Origin: an uncultured Bacteroidota bacterium
GTDB taxonomy: Bacteria > Bacteroidota > Bacteroidia > Chitinophagales > Chitinophagaceae
Length of the DNA stretch: 7,948 nucleotides
Assembly: GCA_946479055.1 (NCBI GenBank)
Contig: CAMLEX010000203.1
Span: 1 to 7,948, forward strand
Direction: 5' to 3'
The translations under genes were made by a program, and so were the position numbers. The notes beneath the pieces were generated by a model. That model was not told the DNA's origin. It worked only from the letters and a program-made list of their open reading frames with translations, and ran no database searches. Every line of letters begins with the position of its first letter. Positions within the stretch are counted from its first letter, which is position 1. Shown one piece after another: positions 1 to 7,320 of the stretch.

Positions 1-93
1 TGGCTTATCCTTCACTTCCCGGTTCAGTATCGGAAACTGCTGACGGATGGCATATACATCAATGCCCTTTTGGATTGTTGAAGTTGCTATCAT
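1..93 (-). CDS. sufS: Cysteine desulfurase SufS, N-terminal fragment (runs off left edge)
   Basis: The reverse strand starts at the ATG at 93-91 and reads 31 codons to the window edge, beginning MIATSTIQKGIDVYAIRQQF and continuing with PILNREV. This is the usual opening of SufS-type (group II) cysteine desulfurases: a short amphipathic helix, then a 'R..FPIL...v..kp' segment before the PLP domain. The PLP lysine and active-site cysteine lie outside the window and cannot be checked. SufS is a PLP enzyme that takes sulfur from L-cysteine, leaving alanine, and delivers it to the SufBCD scaffold. Its ATG overlaps the sufD stop codon as ATGA, a typical sign of translational coupling. The identity rests on this short stretch plus the position after sufBCD. 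Confidence 0.85.
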   Translation of the reverse strand, partial: MIATSTIQKGIDVYAIRQQFPILNREVKDKP

Positions 94-1397
94 GCTATAT
101 TAAATTCAAGGCGTTCTGAAATCAGCCTGTCGACATATTCACGAATAGCCACCGGCTTTATGTGTTCCAGTATATCCACTGCAAATGCATGAAGCAATAA
201 AGACCTTGCGTTTTTCTCGGTAATACCTCTTGACTGCAAATAAAATAATCCTTCTTCATTCAATTGACCCACTGTACAACCATGAGAACATTTTACATCA
301 TCAGCAAAAATCTCCAATTGAGGTTTAGTATTTACACTAGCAGTATCTGAGAGCAAAACATTTTTATTGGACTGATATGCATTTGTTTTCTGTGCATCAC
401 GCTGTACATATATTTTCCCATTGAATACAGCAGTAGCGTTATCATCTATTATCCCCTTGTACAGCTCGTTGCTGAAACAATTTGGTTTTACATTATCTAC
501 CAGCGTATGATTATCAATATGGCTTTGTCCTTTTTGAAAATACAATCCATATAAATGCGATTCGCAATGCTCTGCATCCAGTACTACGTTCAGATTATTA
601 CGAACAATGCCTCCATCCAGCGAAATAGTAACAGTATGTGTATAGCTCTTCCCCACCTGGCGGATATGCGTAGTGCTTACATTGCTGCTATGATTGAATT
701 CATTCTGTATTTTATAATATTCCATCACCGCGTCCTTCTCTACTATTATTTCCATTACCTGGTTGGTGAAGTTTTCTTCCACACCGACAGTGGTATAGGT
801 TTCTACCAATTGTACCCTTGCATTTTCACTTACATGCACCAGGCTACGGGGCTGTGATAAAATATTTGTTGTTCTGGCATCCGTAATATTATAGATGTAC
901 ACAGGATGTTTCAGGGCCTGCCCTTTTTTTACATGAATAAATACGCCGCCCTGTACAAATGCCGTATTAAGCGCATTGATGCCGTCTTTTAAATAGTTGG
1001 CGCTATGTCCAAAATGCATTGCAACAATATCTTTGTATTCATTAGCCGCTGCTTCTTCCAATGGCATTACAATCAACTCTGCGGAAATAATTTTTGAAAG
1101 AGGCAAAGAAATTTTCCCATTTACAAATACCAGTTCATTGGCATGCTCATGACCCGGCAAACGAACTGCATCTACCTCCTTCGGGGTAAGCAAAGCGACC
1201 TTGTTAACAGGGAATTCATATTCTTTATTGAACAAGCTACTGACACGAGTATATTTCCACTCTTCGTGCTTTACAGTTGGAATTCCCATCTTACTAAAAT
1301 CAGCAAATGCTTTATTCCGGATATTAACGAAGCCACCATCGGAATCCGCAGCTTGCAGTTGGTCAAACCGTTCTTTAAAATATTCTATAGTGTTCAT
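90..1397 (-). CDS. sufD: SufD, Fe-S cluster assembly scaffold subunit
   Basis: This 435-residue protein is the usual size for SufD, the paralogue of SufB that pairs with it and with SufC in the cytosolic SufBC2D complex. The N-terminal part (about 1-130) is helical and divergent, with the 'G.Pt.k.EEWKYT' segment near residues 39-50 that is typical of SufD. The rest is the right-handed beta-helix core. The most diagnostic stretch is the C-terminal 'KPQLEIFADDVKCSHG' motif (358-373). Its His372 corresponds by motif to the conserved histidine (His360 in E. coli) implicated in cluster building at the SufB-SufD interface. The following 'GLFYLQSRGI' and the helical tail also fit. The ATG at 1397 is chosen because the usual N-terminal helix begins there. 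The gene follows sufC after 139 nt and overlaps sufS by 4 nt. Confidence 0.96.
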   Translation of the reverse strand: MNTIEYFKERFDQLQAADSDGGFVNIRNKAFADFSKMGIPTVKHEEWKYTRVSSLFNKEYEFPVNKVALLTPKEVDAVRLPGHEHANELVFVNGKISLPLSKIISAELIVMPLEEAAANEYKDIVAMHFGHSANYLKDGINALNTAFVQGGVFIHVKKGQALKHPVYIYNITDARTTNILSQPRSLVHVSENARVQLVETYTTVGVEENFTNQVMEIIVEKDAVMEYYKIQNEFNHSSNVSTTHIRQVGKSYTHTVTISLDGGIVRNNLNVVLDAEHCESHLYGLYFQKGQSHIDNHTLVDNVKPNCFSNELYKGIIDDNATAVFNGKIYVQRDAQKTNAYQSNKNVLLSDTASVNTKPQLEIFADDVKCSHGCTVGQLNEEGLFYLQSRGITEKNARSLLLHAFAVDILEHIKPVAIREYVDRLISERLEFNIA

Positions 1398-1521
1398 GCT
1401 TTTTTTATTTTTTAGCTAAGAGGTAAAAGAGAAAAAGAGTATAAAAAAAATCGATCCTTTTAATTTCTTTTTCATGCTTCCTGAGCTAAGAGTTAGAAAG
1501 AGAAAAGAATTAAAAGAGTAA
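1393..1521 (-). repeat. Two degenerate direct repeats in the sufC-sufD gap
   Basis: Two imperfect copies lie at about 1393-1442 and 1471-1521. On the plus strand both begin ttcatgctt (1393-1401 and 1471-1479) and both contain agctaagag (1414-1422 and 1484-1492), followed by a purine run rich in aaaagag/gaaaa. On the coding strand each copy is a pyrimidine-rich tract, then CTCTTAGCT, then AGCATGAA. In the downstream copy that final ATG is the sufD start codon. The copies are offset by 70-78 nt and differ by small insertions, so this looks like an old duplication or a drifting low-complexity repeat. Together they fill almost all of the 139-nt gap. No protein homology is visible here. Confidence 0.6.
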
Positions 1522-1536
1522 TTTTTCCCCTTGCCC

Positions 1537-2301
1537 TTAGTTTTCAACTTCTATATTGGTCTCCTCCTTAATAAAATCATACCCTCTCTCTTCCAGCTCC
1601 AATGCTAGTTCCTTCGGACCCGATTTTACAATACGGCCATTATACAATACATGCACAAAATCTGGTATGATATAATCCAGCAAACGCTGGTAGTGTGTAA
1701 CCGCCAACACCGCATTGTCCTTATTGCGTAATTTGTTGACTCCATTGGCTACAATGCGTATGGCATCGATATCCAAGCCTGAATCGGTTTCATCCAATAC
1801 CGCTAACTTAGGTTGCAGCATAGCCATCTGGAAAATTTCATTGCGCTTTTTTTCACCCCCTGAAAATCCTTCATTCAATGAACGGCTCAGTAATGCCTGG
1901 TCAATATTCATCAATGCCATTTTTTCTTTCATCAGTTTCAAAAAAGATACTGCATCCAGCGACTCTTGTCCACGGTATTTACGAACTTCATTTACAGCCG
2001 TTTTAATAAAGTTGGTAGTACTCAATCCCGGAATTTCAACGGGGTATTGAAACGCAAGAAATAATCCTTCTCCGGCTCTTGCTTCAGGCGATAGGTCAAG
2101 CAGATCTTTTCCCAAAAATTCAACGGAACCTTCCAGCACTTCATATTCTTTTCTGCCAGCCAGCACAGATGCCAGTGTACTTTTACCGGAACCATTCGGC
2201 CCCATAATGGCATGCACTTCTCCTGCTTTTATTTCAAGATTAATCCCCTTTAAAATTTTTTTTCCTTCAATCCCTGCATGTAAGTTTTTAATCGACAACA
2301 T
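1537..2301 (-). CDS. sufC: SufC, ABC-type ATPase of the SUF complex
   Basis: This 254-residue protein is a single ABC ATPase domain with no membrane segment, as expected for SufC, the soluble ATPase that binds SufB and SufD and drives their rearrangement during cluster assembly. Motifs visible in order are: Walker A GPNGSGKST (34-42), Q-loop in FLAFQYP (Gln85), the SufC-type signature FSGGEKKR (146-153), Walker B LAVLDETDSGLD (166-177) with Glu171 as catalytic base, and the switch histidine His203 in VTHYQRLL. The variants 'FQYPVEIPG', 'SGGEKKRNEI' and 'DETDSGLD' separate SufC from transport ABC proteins. All catalytic residues are present. It lies between sufB and sufD, with a 96-nt gap upstream and 139 nt downstream. 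No strong Shine-Dalgarno precedes the ATG, which is normal for this phylum. Confidence 0.98.
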   Translation of the reverse strand: MLSIKNLHAGIEGKKILKGINLEIKAGEVHAIMGPNGSGKSTLASVLAGRKEYEVLEGSVEFLGKDLLDLSPEARAGEGLFLAFQYPVEIPGLSTTNFIKTAVNEVRKYRGQESLDAVSFLKLMKEKMALMNIDQALLSRSLNEGFSGGEKKRNEIFQMAMLQPKLAVLDETDSGLDIDAIRIVANGVNKLRNKDNAVLAVTHYQRLLDYIIPDFVHVLYNGRIVKSGPKELALELEERGYDFIKEETNIEVEN

Positions 2302-2371
2302 ATCTTTTTATTTAAAACATTGAATTATTAAATTATAAGGCAAATGTGAGTGATGATGAATAGGGAGCAAG

Positions 2372-2398
2372 ACTCACTACTGACAACTCACTACTGAC
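2372..2398 (-). repeat. 13-bp tandem direct repeat abutting the sufB stop codon
   Basis: The plus strand reads ACTCACTACTGAC twice (2372-2384 and 2386-2398) with a single A between, giving a 14-nt period with no mismatches. The second copy runs into the sufB stop codon: base 2398 is shared with the TAG at 2400-2398. The repeat lies in the 96-nt sufB-sufC gap. It contains no extended inverted symmetry, so it does not look like a terminator. Its function is unknown. It resembles low-complexity intergenic repeats rather than a protein-binding site. Confidence 0.75.
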
Positions 2399-3843
2399 TA
2401 TCCTACGCTTCCTTCTAAACTGATCGCCAATAATTTTTGTGCTTCTACTGCAAACTCCATTGGCAACTGGTTCATTACTTCCCTGGCAAAACCATTTACA
2501 ATTAATGCCACGGCTGTTTCTGTATCAATACCTCTTTGATTGCAATAGAATATCTGATCTTCACCAATTTTTGATGTAGTTGCTTCATGTTCGACGATAG
2601 CCGAATTATTTTTCACTTCTATATACGGGAAAGTGTGCGCACCGCATTTATCGCCTAATAAAAGGGAATCACATTGAGAAAAATTGCGGGCATTGTTTGC
2701 CTTTTTGCTCACATGCACCAAACCCCTGTAACTATTATTACTGACACCAGCTGAAATACCTTTTGATACAATACGGCTTTTTGTATTTTTCCCCAGGTGT
2801 TGCATCTTGGTCCCGGTATCGGCCTGTTGGTGATGATTGGTAACAGCTATAGAATAAAATTCGCCAACAGAATTATCGCCTTTTAATATCACACCCGGAT
2901 ATTTCCAGGTAATGGCGGATCCGGTTTCTACCTGTGTCCATGATATTTTTGAATTATTACCCTGGCAAATTCCCCGCTTGGTTACAAAATTGTAAATACC
3001 ACCGTTGCCTTCCTTATCGCCGGGGTACCAATTTTGAACGGTAGAATATTTTATCTCCGCATTATCCATGGTTATTAATTCCACTACTGCAGCATGCAAC
3101 TGATTTTCGTCCCGCATAGGTGCAGTACATCCTTCGAGATAACTCACATAACTTCCTTCCTCCGCAACAATTAATGTCCGCTCAAACTGGCCGGTATTTT
3201 CTGCATTGATCCGGAAATAAGTGGATAATTCCATCGGGCAGCGAACACCTTTGGGTATATAACAAAATGAGCCATCACTAAATACGGCGGAATTCAGTGC
3301 AGCAAAATAATTATCGGTAATAGGCACTACTGCCCCCAGGTATTTTTTTACCAGTTCAGGATGTTCCTGTACTGCTTCGCTCATGGAACAGAAGATGATA
3401 CCGAGTTCAGCCAGTTGTTCTTTAAAAGAAGTACCGATAGAAACGCTATCAATAACAGCATCCACGGCCACACCGGTAAGTCGTTTTTGTTCCTCCAATG
3501 AAATACCCAATTTTTCAAACGTTCTTCTCAGTTCGGGATCAATTTCATCTAGGTTATTGGGATTTATCTTCTGCTTAGGTGCAGAATAATAAATGATATC
3601 CTGGTAATTGATTTTCGGATATTTAATGTTTGCCCAGGTAGGTTCTTCCATTTTTAACCAATGCCGATAGGCTTTCAATCTCCAGTCCAGCATCCACTGG
3701 GGCTCATTTTTTTTGGCCGAGATAAACCGGACAATGTCTTCACTCAATCCCATAGGGGCTGCATCTGCTTCAATATCAGTGACAAACCCATATTTATAAT
3801 CACTCAGGACTGTCTTTTCTATGGTGCTCAATTCTTCACTCAT
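2398..3843 (-). CDS. sufB: SufB, Fe-S cluster scaffold subunit
   Basis: This 481-residue protein is full length for SufB, the subunit on which the Fe-S cluster is built in the SufBC2D complex. The N-terminus has the family's 'sdYKYGF.TDIEad' (15-27) and 'EP.WML.WRLKAY' (47-59) segments. The core is a beta-helix with '[25 protein letters not shown]' (188-212). Cys239 in LEGCTAP matches the sulfur-accepting cysteine (Cys254 of E. coli). Cys400 in [11 protein letters not shown] matches the cluster-site cysteine (Cys405 of E. coli), and Glu428 in the GEDQIFYC stretch lies where the conserved partner glutamate is expected. These E. coli matches are by motif memory, not alignment. The ATG at 3843 is chosen because the conserved N-terminus follows it directly. 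It is the first gene of the suf operon, with a promoter-like element about 45 nt upstream. Confidence 0.98.
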   Translation of the reverse strand: MSEELSTIEKTVLSDYKYGFVTDIEADAAPMGLSEDIVRFISAKKNEPQWMLDWRLKAYRHWLKMEEPTWANIKYPKINYQDIIYYSAPKQKINPNNLDEIDPELRRTFEKLGISLEEQKRLTGVAVDAVIDSVSIGTSFKEQLAELGIIFCSMSEAVQEHPELVKKYLGAVVPITDNYFAALNSAVFSDGSFCYIPKGVRCPMELSTYFRINAENTGQFERTLIVAEEGSYVSYLEGCTAPMRDENQLHAAVVELITMDNAEIKYSTVQNWYPGDKEGNGGIYNFVTKRGICQGNNSKISWTQVETGSAITWKYPGVILKGDNSVGEFYSIAVTNHHQQADTGTKMQHLGKNTKSRIVSKGISAGVSNNSYRGLVHVSKKANNARNFSQCDSLLLGDKCGAHTFPYIEVKNNSAIVEHEATTSKIGEDQIFYCNQRGIDTETAVALIVNGFAREVMNQLPMEFAVEAQKLLAISLEGSVG

Positions 3844-3886
3844 AACTGCTTTTTTGCTGAATCTTTCAATTTCTTTTTAAGGGACA

Positions 3887-3894
3887 CAAAGATA
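3887..3894 (-). promoter_or_regulatory. Probable sufB promoter, -7 element TATCTTTG
   Basis: On the minus strand TATCTTTG matches the Bacteroidota -7 consensus TAnnTTTG in every fixed position. Transcription would start near 3880, giving a leader of about 37 nt before the sufB ATG. No good -33 element (TTG or TTTG) sits 17-23 nt upstream. The only nearby TTTTTTG ends 14 nt upstream, which is too close. The expected -33 position is occupied by the palindrome at 3903-3922, so the promoter may be weak or regulated. Confidence 0.55.
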
Positions 3895-3902
3895 CAAATC
3901 CA

Positions 3903-3922
3903 TTTATACAAAAAAGTATAAA
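3903..3922. promoter_or_regulatory. Perfect palindrome TTTATAC-A6-GTATAAA, candidate operator
   Basis: The plus strand reads TTTATAC, six A, GTATAAA, giving 7-bp perfect arms with a 6-bp spacer. It begins 8 bp upstream of the -7 box of sufB and covers the -33 region, where a repressor or activator of an iron- or redox-responsive suf operon could bind. It also immediately follows the terminator hairpin, so its T6 spacer (minus strand) may instead belong to the terminator's U-rich tail. The bound protein, if any, cannot be named. It does not match the classic E. coli Fur or IscR boxes. Confidence 0.4.
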
Positions 3923-3948
3923 TAAAGGCTGAAATTATTCAGCCTTTA
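3923..3948 (-). terminator. Hairpin terminator after the CNB gene
   Basis: Eleven-base-pair perfect stem TAAAGGCTGAA / TTCAGCCTTTA with a 4-nt loop (ATTA on the plus strand). On the minus strand it is followed by TTTATAC and then six T, an interrupted U-rich tail as expected for intrinsic termination. It lies about 130 nt after the stop of the cyclic-nucleotide-binding gene and before the sufB promoter, so it probably separates the two operons. No plus-strand gene ends here. Confidence 0.7.
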
Positions 3949-4079
3949 ACAAAAAGGAAACGGATAAAGCAGTTTTTCGACTCGCCGGTTTGCCGATAAT
4001 TTTTCAACAATTAGTGGTAAAATGCTGTAACATACACGTTTAAAAATCTTCTCCACCTATTAAAAGAAGGCACTCACAA

Positions 4080-4532
4080 TTATAGTGCACGAATCGATTT
4101 TTCATTTTGTGCCCGTAGCCGCTGACAAAGAATTTTAATAAACCCTCTTGCTACCTCTGTACGATTTTCTAAAAGCTCATAAAAAGGTTCTTGTTCAATT
4201 CTGAATAACACACAGTCAGTGTTTGTAGTAGCACTTGCTGATCTTACCTCAGGATCAAGCAGGGCCAGTTCGCCAAACACTTCTTTTTCCTTCAATATTG
4301 CAAGCGTTGTACTTTCTTTATGGATCTTTACCTCGCCCTGGTAAATAATATACATACAATCGCCAATTTCTCCTTCCTGGAAGATAAGTGTATTTTGTTC
4401 ATACTCTTCTTCCTGCATCAATGGCGCCAGGTCAGCCAAAATATGTTCAGGCGTGTCTTTGAAAATACTTAAGGATTTTAGTATTAGCACTTTCTCAACC
4501 AAAAGCAGGCTGTCTGAATTAGCTTGTGACAT
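4080..4532 (-). CDS. Stand-alone cyclic-nucleotide-binding (CNB) domain protein
   Basis: This 150-residue protein is a single CNB fold (CRP/PKA-regulatory type). Residues about 14-40 form the leading helices (LKSLSIFKDTPEHILADL), about 41-85 the beta barrel (NTLIFQEGEIGDCMYIIYQGEVKIH), then the phosphate-binding cassette FGELALLDPEVRSASA (86-101), and a C-helix to the end. Glu88 and Arg97, the residues that normally hold the ribose and cyclic phosphate, are both present, so ligand binding is plausible. There is no helix-turn-helix domain and no membrane segment, so it is not a CRP-type transcription factor. It starts 9 nt after the stop of the transporter-HEAT gene and in the same frame, so it may be the detached C-terminal domain of that protein. 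The ligand (cAMP or other) is unknown. Confidence 0.9.
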   Translation of the reverse strand: MSQANSDSLLLVEKVLILKSLSIFKDTPEHILADLAPLMQEEEYEQNTLIFQEGEIGDCMYIIYQGEVKIHKESTTLAILKEKEVFGELALLDPEVRSASATTNTDCVLFRIEQEPFYELLENRTEVARGFIKILCQRLRAQNEKSIRAL

Positions 4533-4541
4533 GTAGTAAAG

Positions 4542-7298
4542 TTAAGAAGTTGAAGAAGCAAATAATGCGGTTTCCCTGAGCAACTTGTTATCTGATTGAA
4601 TATATTTCTTATACAAACCGGTGTCCAGCGGATGAACATACTTTTTTGAAATATACATGGAGCAGGCCTTGGTCCAGTTATAATACTGAATTGGTTTTTC
4701 TGAAAGTATTCTGCCCAGTATTTGCTCTACATGGCCGAATTTTTTTTCGGTAAAAAGTGAGCGTAGCGCATTGCAACGTTGTTCAACATCAATGGTTTCA
4801 AATAATATAGTAAACTGACGACCGATATCTTTCTTCACTGTCAACTCAATTATTTCCAGGGCATTTGCAATACTATCTTTATGGCGGGCATTAAGACCGT
4901 TTTTTACCTTGTTTATCTTTTCCCTGTCATACAAACAACCGAAAAGGCAAAGTAAAATTTCACGGATATCCTGGATCTCCTGGCTCAATGAGTTATTCAA
5001 AACATTGTACTGTCTCTCCTTTTTGATCAATCCTTTTTGCATATACAACAATTCAACTCCGTACACGATATACATATGAGCTATCGTTTCTAACAATTTC
5101 TGCGCATTACCACGGGCGGAATATCTGCACCGGTGAAGTGCTTTAATGGTAGTGGCATTATGTTGTGGTTGCTTTATTAATAATTCCAGCAAAAACTTTT
5201 TGGCTTTTTCCCCACCAATCTTGCCACATAGCGTAATTAATTTATCCCGCAGTTCTCCTGTAATTTTATCAGAATTGATTTCTTCTTTCAGGAATGGTAT
5301 CGTTTTAACGCCGGCATTATAAAAAGCGGCCAGCGTTTGTTTTTCAAAAATGGCTATGTGATTGAATAAGGCGACAAGCGTTTCATTGCGACAGGATTTT
5401 CCTATAGCTTTTATGGCAGCCTCCTGTATAGTTGGATCCTCATCATTAATCAACCAGTCATGCCCCGGGTGATCATATTCATCTTTCACCTCACTCAATA
5501 TTGATATGGCAATTTGCTTATCTTTTCCTTCTGTAGAAATCATTAACCGGCCAATCGCTTTTTCCGCCATTTCTTTTAGATGCATATCTGAATTACCCAG
5601 CATACCTGTAATAGCCGCTTTGCGCAATTCTGATTCAGGATGATTAAGATATTCTGCTAATCCCCAATCTTTGTCCCCAATTTTACAAAGGGTTTTCATG
5701 GCTTCGCTTTTTACTTCCGTATCCGCCTCATTTCGCACCATGCTTTCCAATTTTTCTTTAATTTCCGGACTTGCTTTCCTGATAAGCCTGAGTGCTTCCA
5801 GTTTTACCTGTTGCGAAGGATGATGCAATAATTCGGTTATCAAATCTTCTGACAAAGGATCAATTTTGCTGCTCAGCATCCTGAGAATATTGATCACTTC
5901 CAACCCGGAAGCCGTCATCATTTTACTCCTGATCTGTTGTTGAATTTCTTCATCATTAAGATCAAATTCTTCCCTGCTGAAATAACGGCTGCTGATTGTT
6001 TTTATAAGAATCTGCAGGTATTGACGGTTGACAAGCATAACGCCAACAATCCATAATAAACCCAGCGTCAGTAAAACATAGCATAAAAACATCAGGTCAA
6101 CCCGATCATGCAAATACAATAAACCCAGCAGAAAAACCCCGGATAACAAGGAAGCAAATGGATCCATTATACCTTTTACTATATTATGTGCCCTTAATCT
6201 TTCATAAGTAGGCAGAGGCTGCATGAGAGTTAATAAAACAGGAGAATTGAAAGATGTTCTTAATACGTCAACCAGCATAGAGGCAACGCCAAAAAGATAA
6301 AAAATAAGTTTTTCATTCGTTGAAAAACTGCTCAATGTAACAATAGCTCCAATAAGCAAAAGCATGCCAAGGGGAGTGATAAATAAAGCCTGCCGTACGC
6401 CCCAGGAGGCAGTAAGACGACTGGTAAAAACCATTTTTGTAACAAAGGCTACAATCCGAAGGCTGGCATAGAAGAAAGCAATGAATCTGGCTAACGCAAC
6501 ATCATCATGATACGCCTTTCTTACTTCTCCGTAAAATCCATAATTGACAAGAATGATGCAGATGGAGGTTAGCAATGAAATAAATGCAATGCGCCTGATA
6601 TAAGTATTGGTGACAATATTGGTTACCAGCCTGCTGATATTTTTCCCTTGCAGCTTGTTGTTTGTTTTTGCATGTGGTTTATGATGTGCTTCCAGGTGGT
6701 CGGATTGAAGAATACTTTTGAAAAAAGGAACTGAAGCCAGCATACATCCCGCGCCCATGAGCAAAAGATTTTGTGCACCGGTATAAGGAACAAAAATCAA
6801 TGCAAGTGTATAACCAATAAACTTAGCTGGTATGTCTCCGGCGCTAATCACAGCAAACAACCGTTTACTCTGGCGAAGATCAAAGAGCAAGGCGGCAATA
6901 CCCCAGAATTGCAGGTTATTCAAAAGATATAACACGTTAAACCAGGCCATCAACAAATAAAAGAACCAGTCATCAGGCAATGTATAATTGGCTACCCACA
7001 GTAAGAGGATGCTTGCAACCATTATCATTATAATGCCCAGGTTAAATCTCCTGAACTTCAGGGTATGCTCACAACGGGTATATATCAAGCCCGCAACCCA
7101 TAGCAACAGAGCCGAATAAATCATTACCAATGGAAGCCGGGTAATAGGAAATTTCTCAAGAAACTGTGCAAAAGCGGAAGTGAAAAAGAAAGCAATTCCT
7201 GCACCCTGAAAAAATTGAAATAAGTATAACCGCTTTACAACCTTCCATTCATGAGGATAAACATTCAGCACCCTTAACCAGAAATTACCAGCGTTCAT
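4542..7298 (-). CDS. MFS/nucleotide-translocase-like membrane protein with HEAT-repeat C-terminus
   Basis: This 918-residue protein has two halves. Residues about 24-423 contain roughly 12 hydrophobic helices (approximately 24-46, 55-74, 86-104, 112-139, 148-170, 176-195, 235-255, 268-290, 301-322, 331-348, 377-397, 403-423), with a basic and His-rich loop at about 196-232 splitting them 6+6. This is an MFS layout. The 'SKRLFAVISAGDIPAKFIG' stretch (144-162) resembles the RLF..I.AG....G segment of ATP/ADP-translocase-like (Npt/NTT-type) MFS proteins. Residues about 455-725 are helical pairs of HEAT type (for example LLHHPSQQVKLEALRLIRKA at 490-509 and INDEDPTIQEAAIKAIGKS at 617-635). The last 190 residues are helical but unassigned. 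Transport is not proven: the membrane half may act as a sensor. The gene lies 22 nt after the HD gene and 9 nt before the CNB gene. Confidence 0.85.
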   Translation of the reverse strand: MNAGNFWLRVLNVYPHEWKVVKRLYLFQFFQGAGIAFFFTSAFAQFLEKFPITRLPLVMIYSALLLWVAGLIYTRCEHTLKFRRFNLGIIMIMVASILLLWVANYTLPDDWFFYLLMAWFNVLYLLNNLQFWGIAALLFDLRQSKRLFAVISAGDIPAKFIGYTLALIFVPYTGAQNLLLMGAGCMLASVPFFKSILQSDHLEAHHKPHAKTNNKLQGKNISRLVTNIVTNTYIRRIAFISLLTSICIILVNYGFYGEVRKAYHDDVALARFIAFFYASLRIVAFVTKMVFTSRLTASWGVRQALFITPLGMLLLIGAIVTLSSFSTNEKLIFYLFGVASMLVDVLRTSFNSPVLLTLMQPLPTYERLRAHNIVKGIMDPFASLLSGVFLLGLLYLHDRVDLMFLCYVLLTLGLLWIVGVMLVNRQYLQILIKTISSRYFSREEFDLNDEEIQQQIRSKMMTASGLEVINILRMLSSKIDPLSEDLITELLHHPSQQVKLEALRLIRKASPEIKEKLESMVRNEADTEVKSEAMKTLCKIGDKDWGLAEYLNHPESELRKAAITGMLGNSDMHLKEMAEKAIGRLMISTEGKDKQIAISILSEVKDEYDHPGHDWLINDEDPTIQEAAIKAIGKSCRNETLVALFNHIAIFEKQTLAAFYNAGVKTIPFLKEEINSDKITGELRDKLITLCGKIGGEKAKKFLLELLIKQPQHNATTIKALHRCRYSARGNAQKLLETIAHMYIVYGVELLYMQKGLIKKERQYNVLNNSLSQEIQDIREILLCLFGCLYDREKINKVKNGLNARHKDSIANALEIIELTVKKDIGRQFTILFETIDVEQRCNALRSLFTEKKFGHVEQILGRILSEKPIQYYNWTKACSMYISKKYVHPLDTGLYKKYIQSDNKLLRETALFASSTS

Positions 7299-7320
7299 CG
7301 GCTTACTATATTTAAGGTTC

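Noticed and set aside
555..857. Plus-strand open frame of 100 codons opposite sufD
   Set aside because: It is antisense to the SufD core, is rich in Tyr/Phe/Ile as expected from reversed coding sequence, and has no homology that I recognise.
1715..2050. Plus-strand open frame of 111 codons opposite sufC
   Set aside because: It is antisense to the signature and Walker B region of SufC, whose strong conservation explains the absence of stops. The translated protein shows no known motif.
3903..3948. Riboswitch or structured leader for sufB
   Set aside because: The hairpin and palindrome lie upstream of the predicted start site, so they would not be in the sufB transcript, and no known riboswitch pattern is visible.
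4034..4068. Possible second terminator after the CNB gene (CTTCT/AGAAG followed by ATTTTT on the minus strand)
   Set aside because: The stem is only 5 bp with a loop of about 12 nt. The hairpin at 3923-3948 is far stronger.
4080..4532. CNB protein as a CRP/FNR-type transcription regulator of the suf operon
   Set aside because: It ends after the C-helix at 150 residues and has no helix-turn-helix domain, so direct DNA binding is not supported despite its position just upstream of suf.
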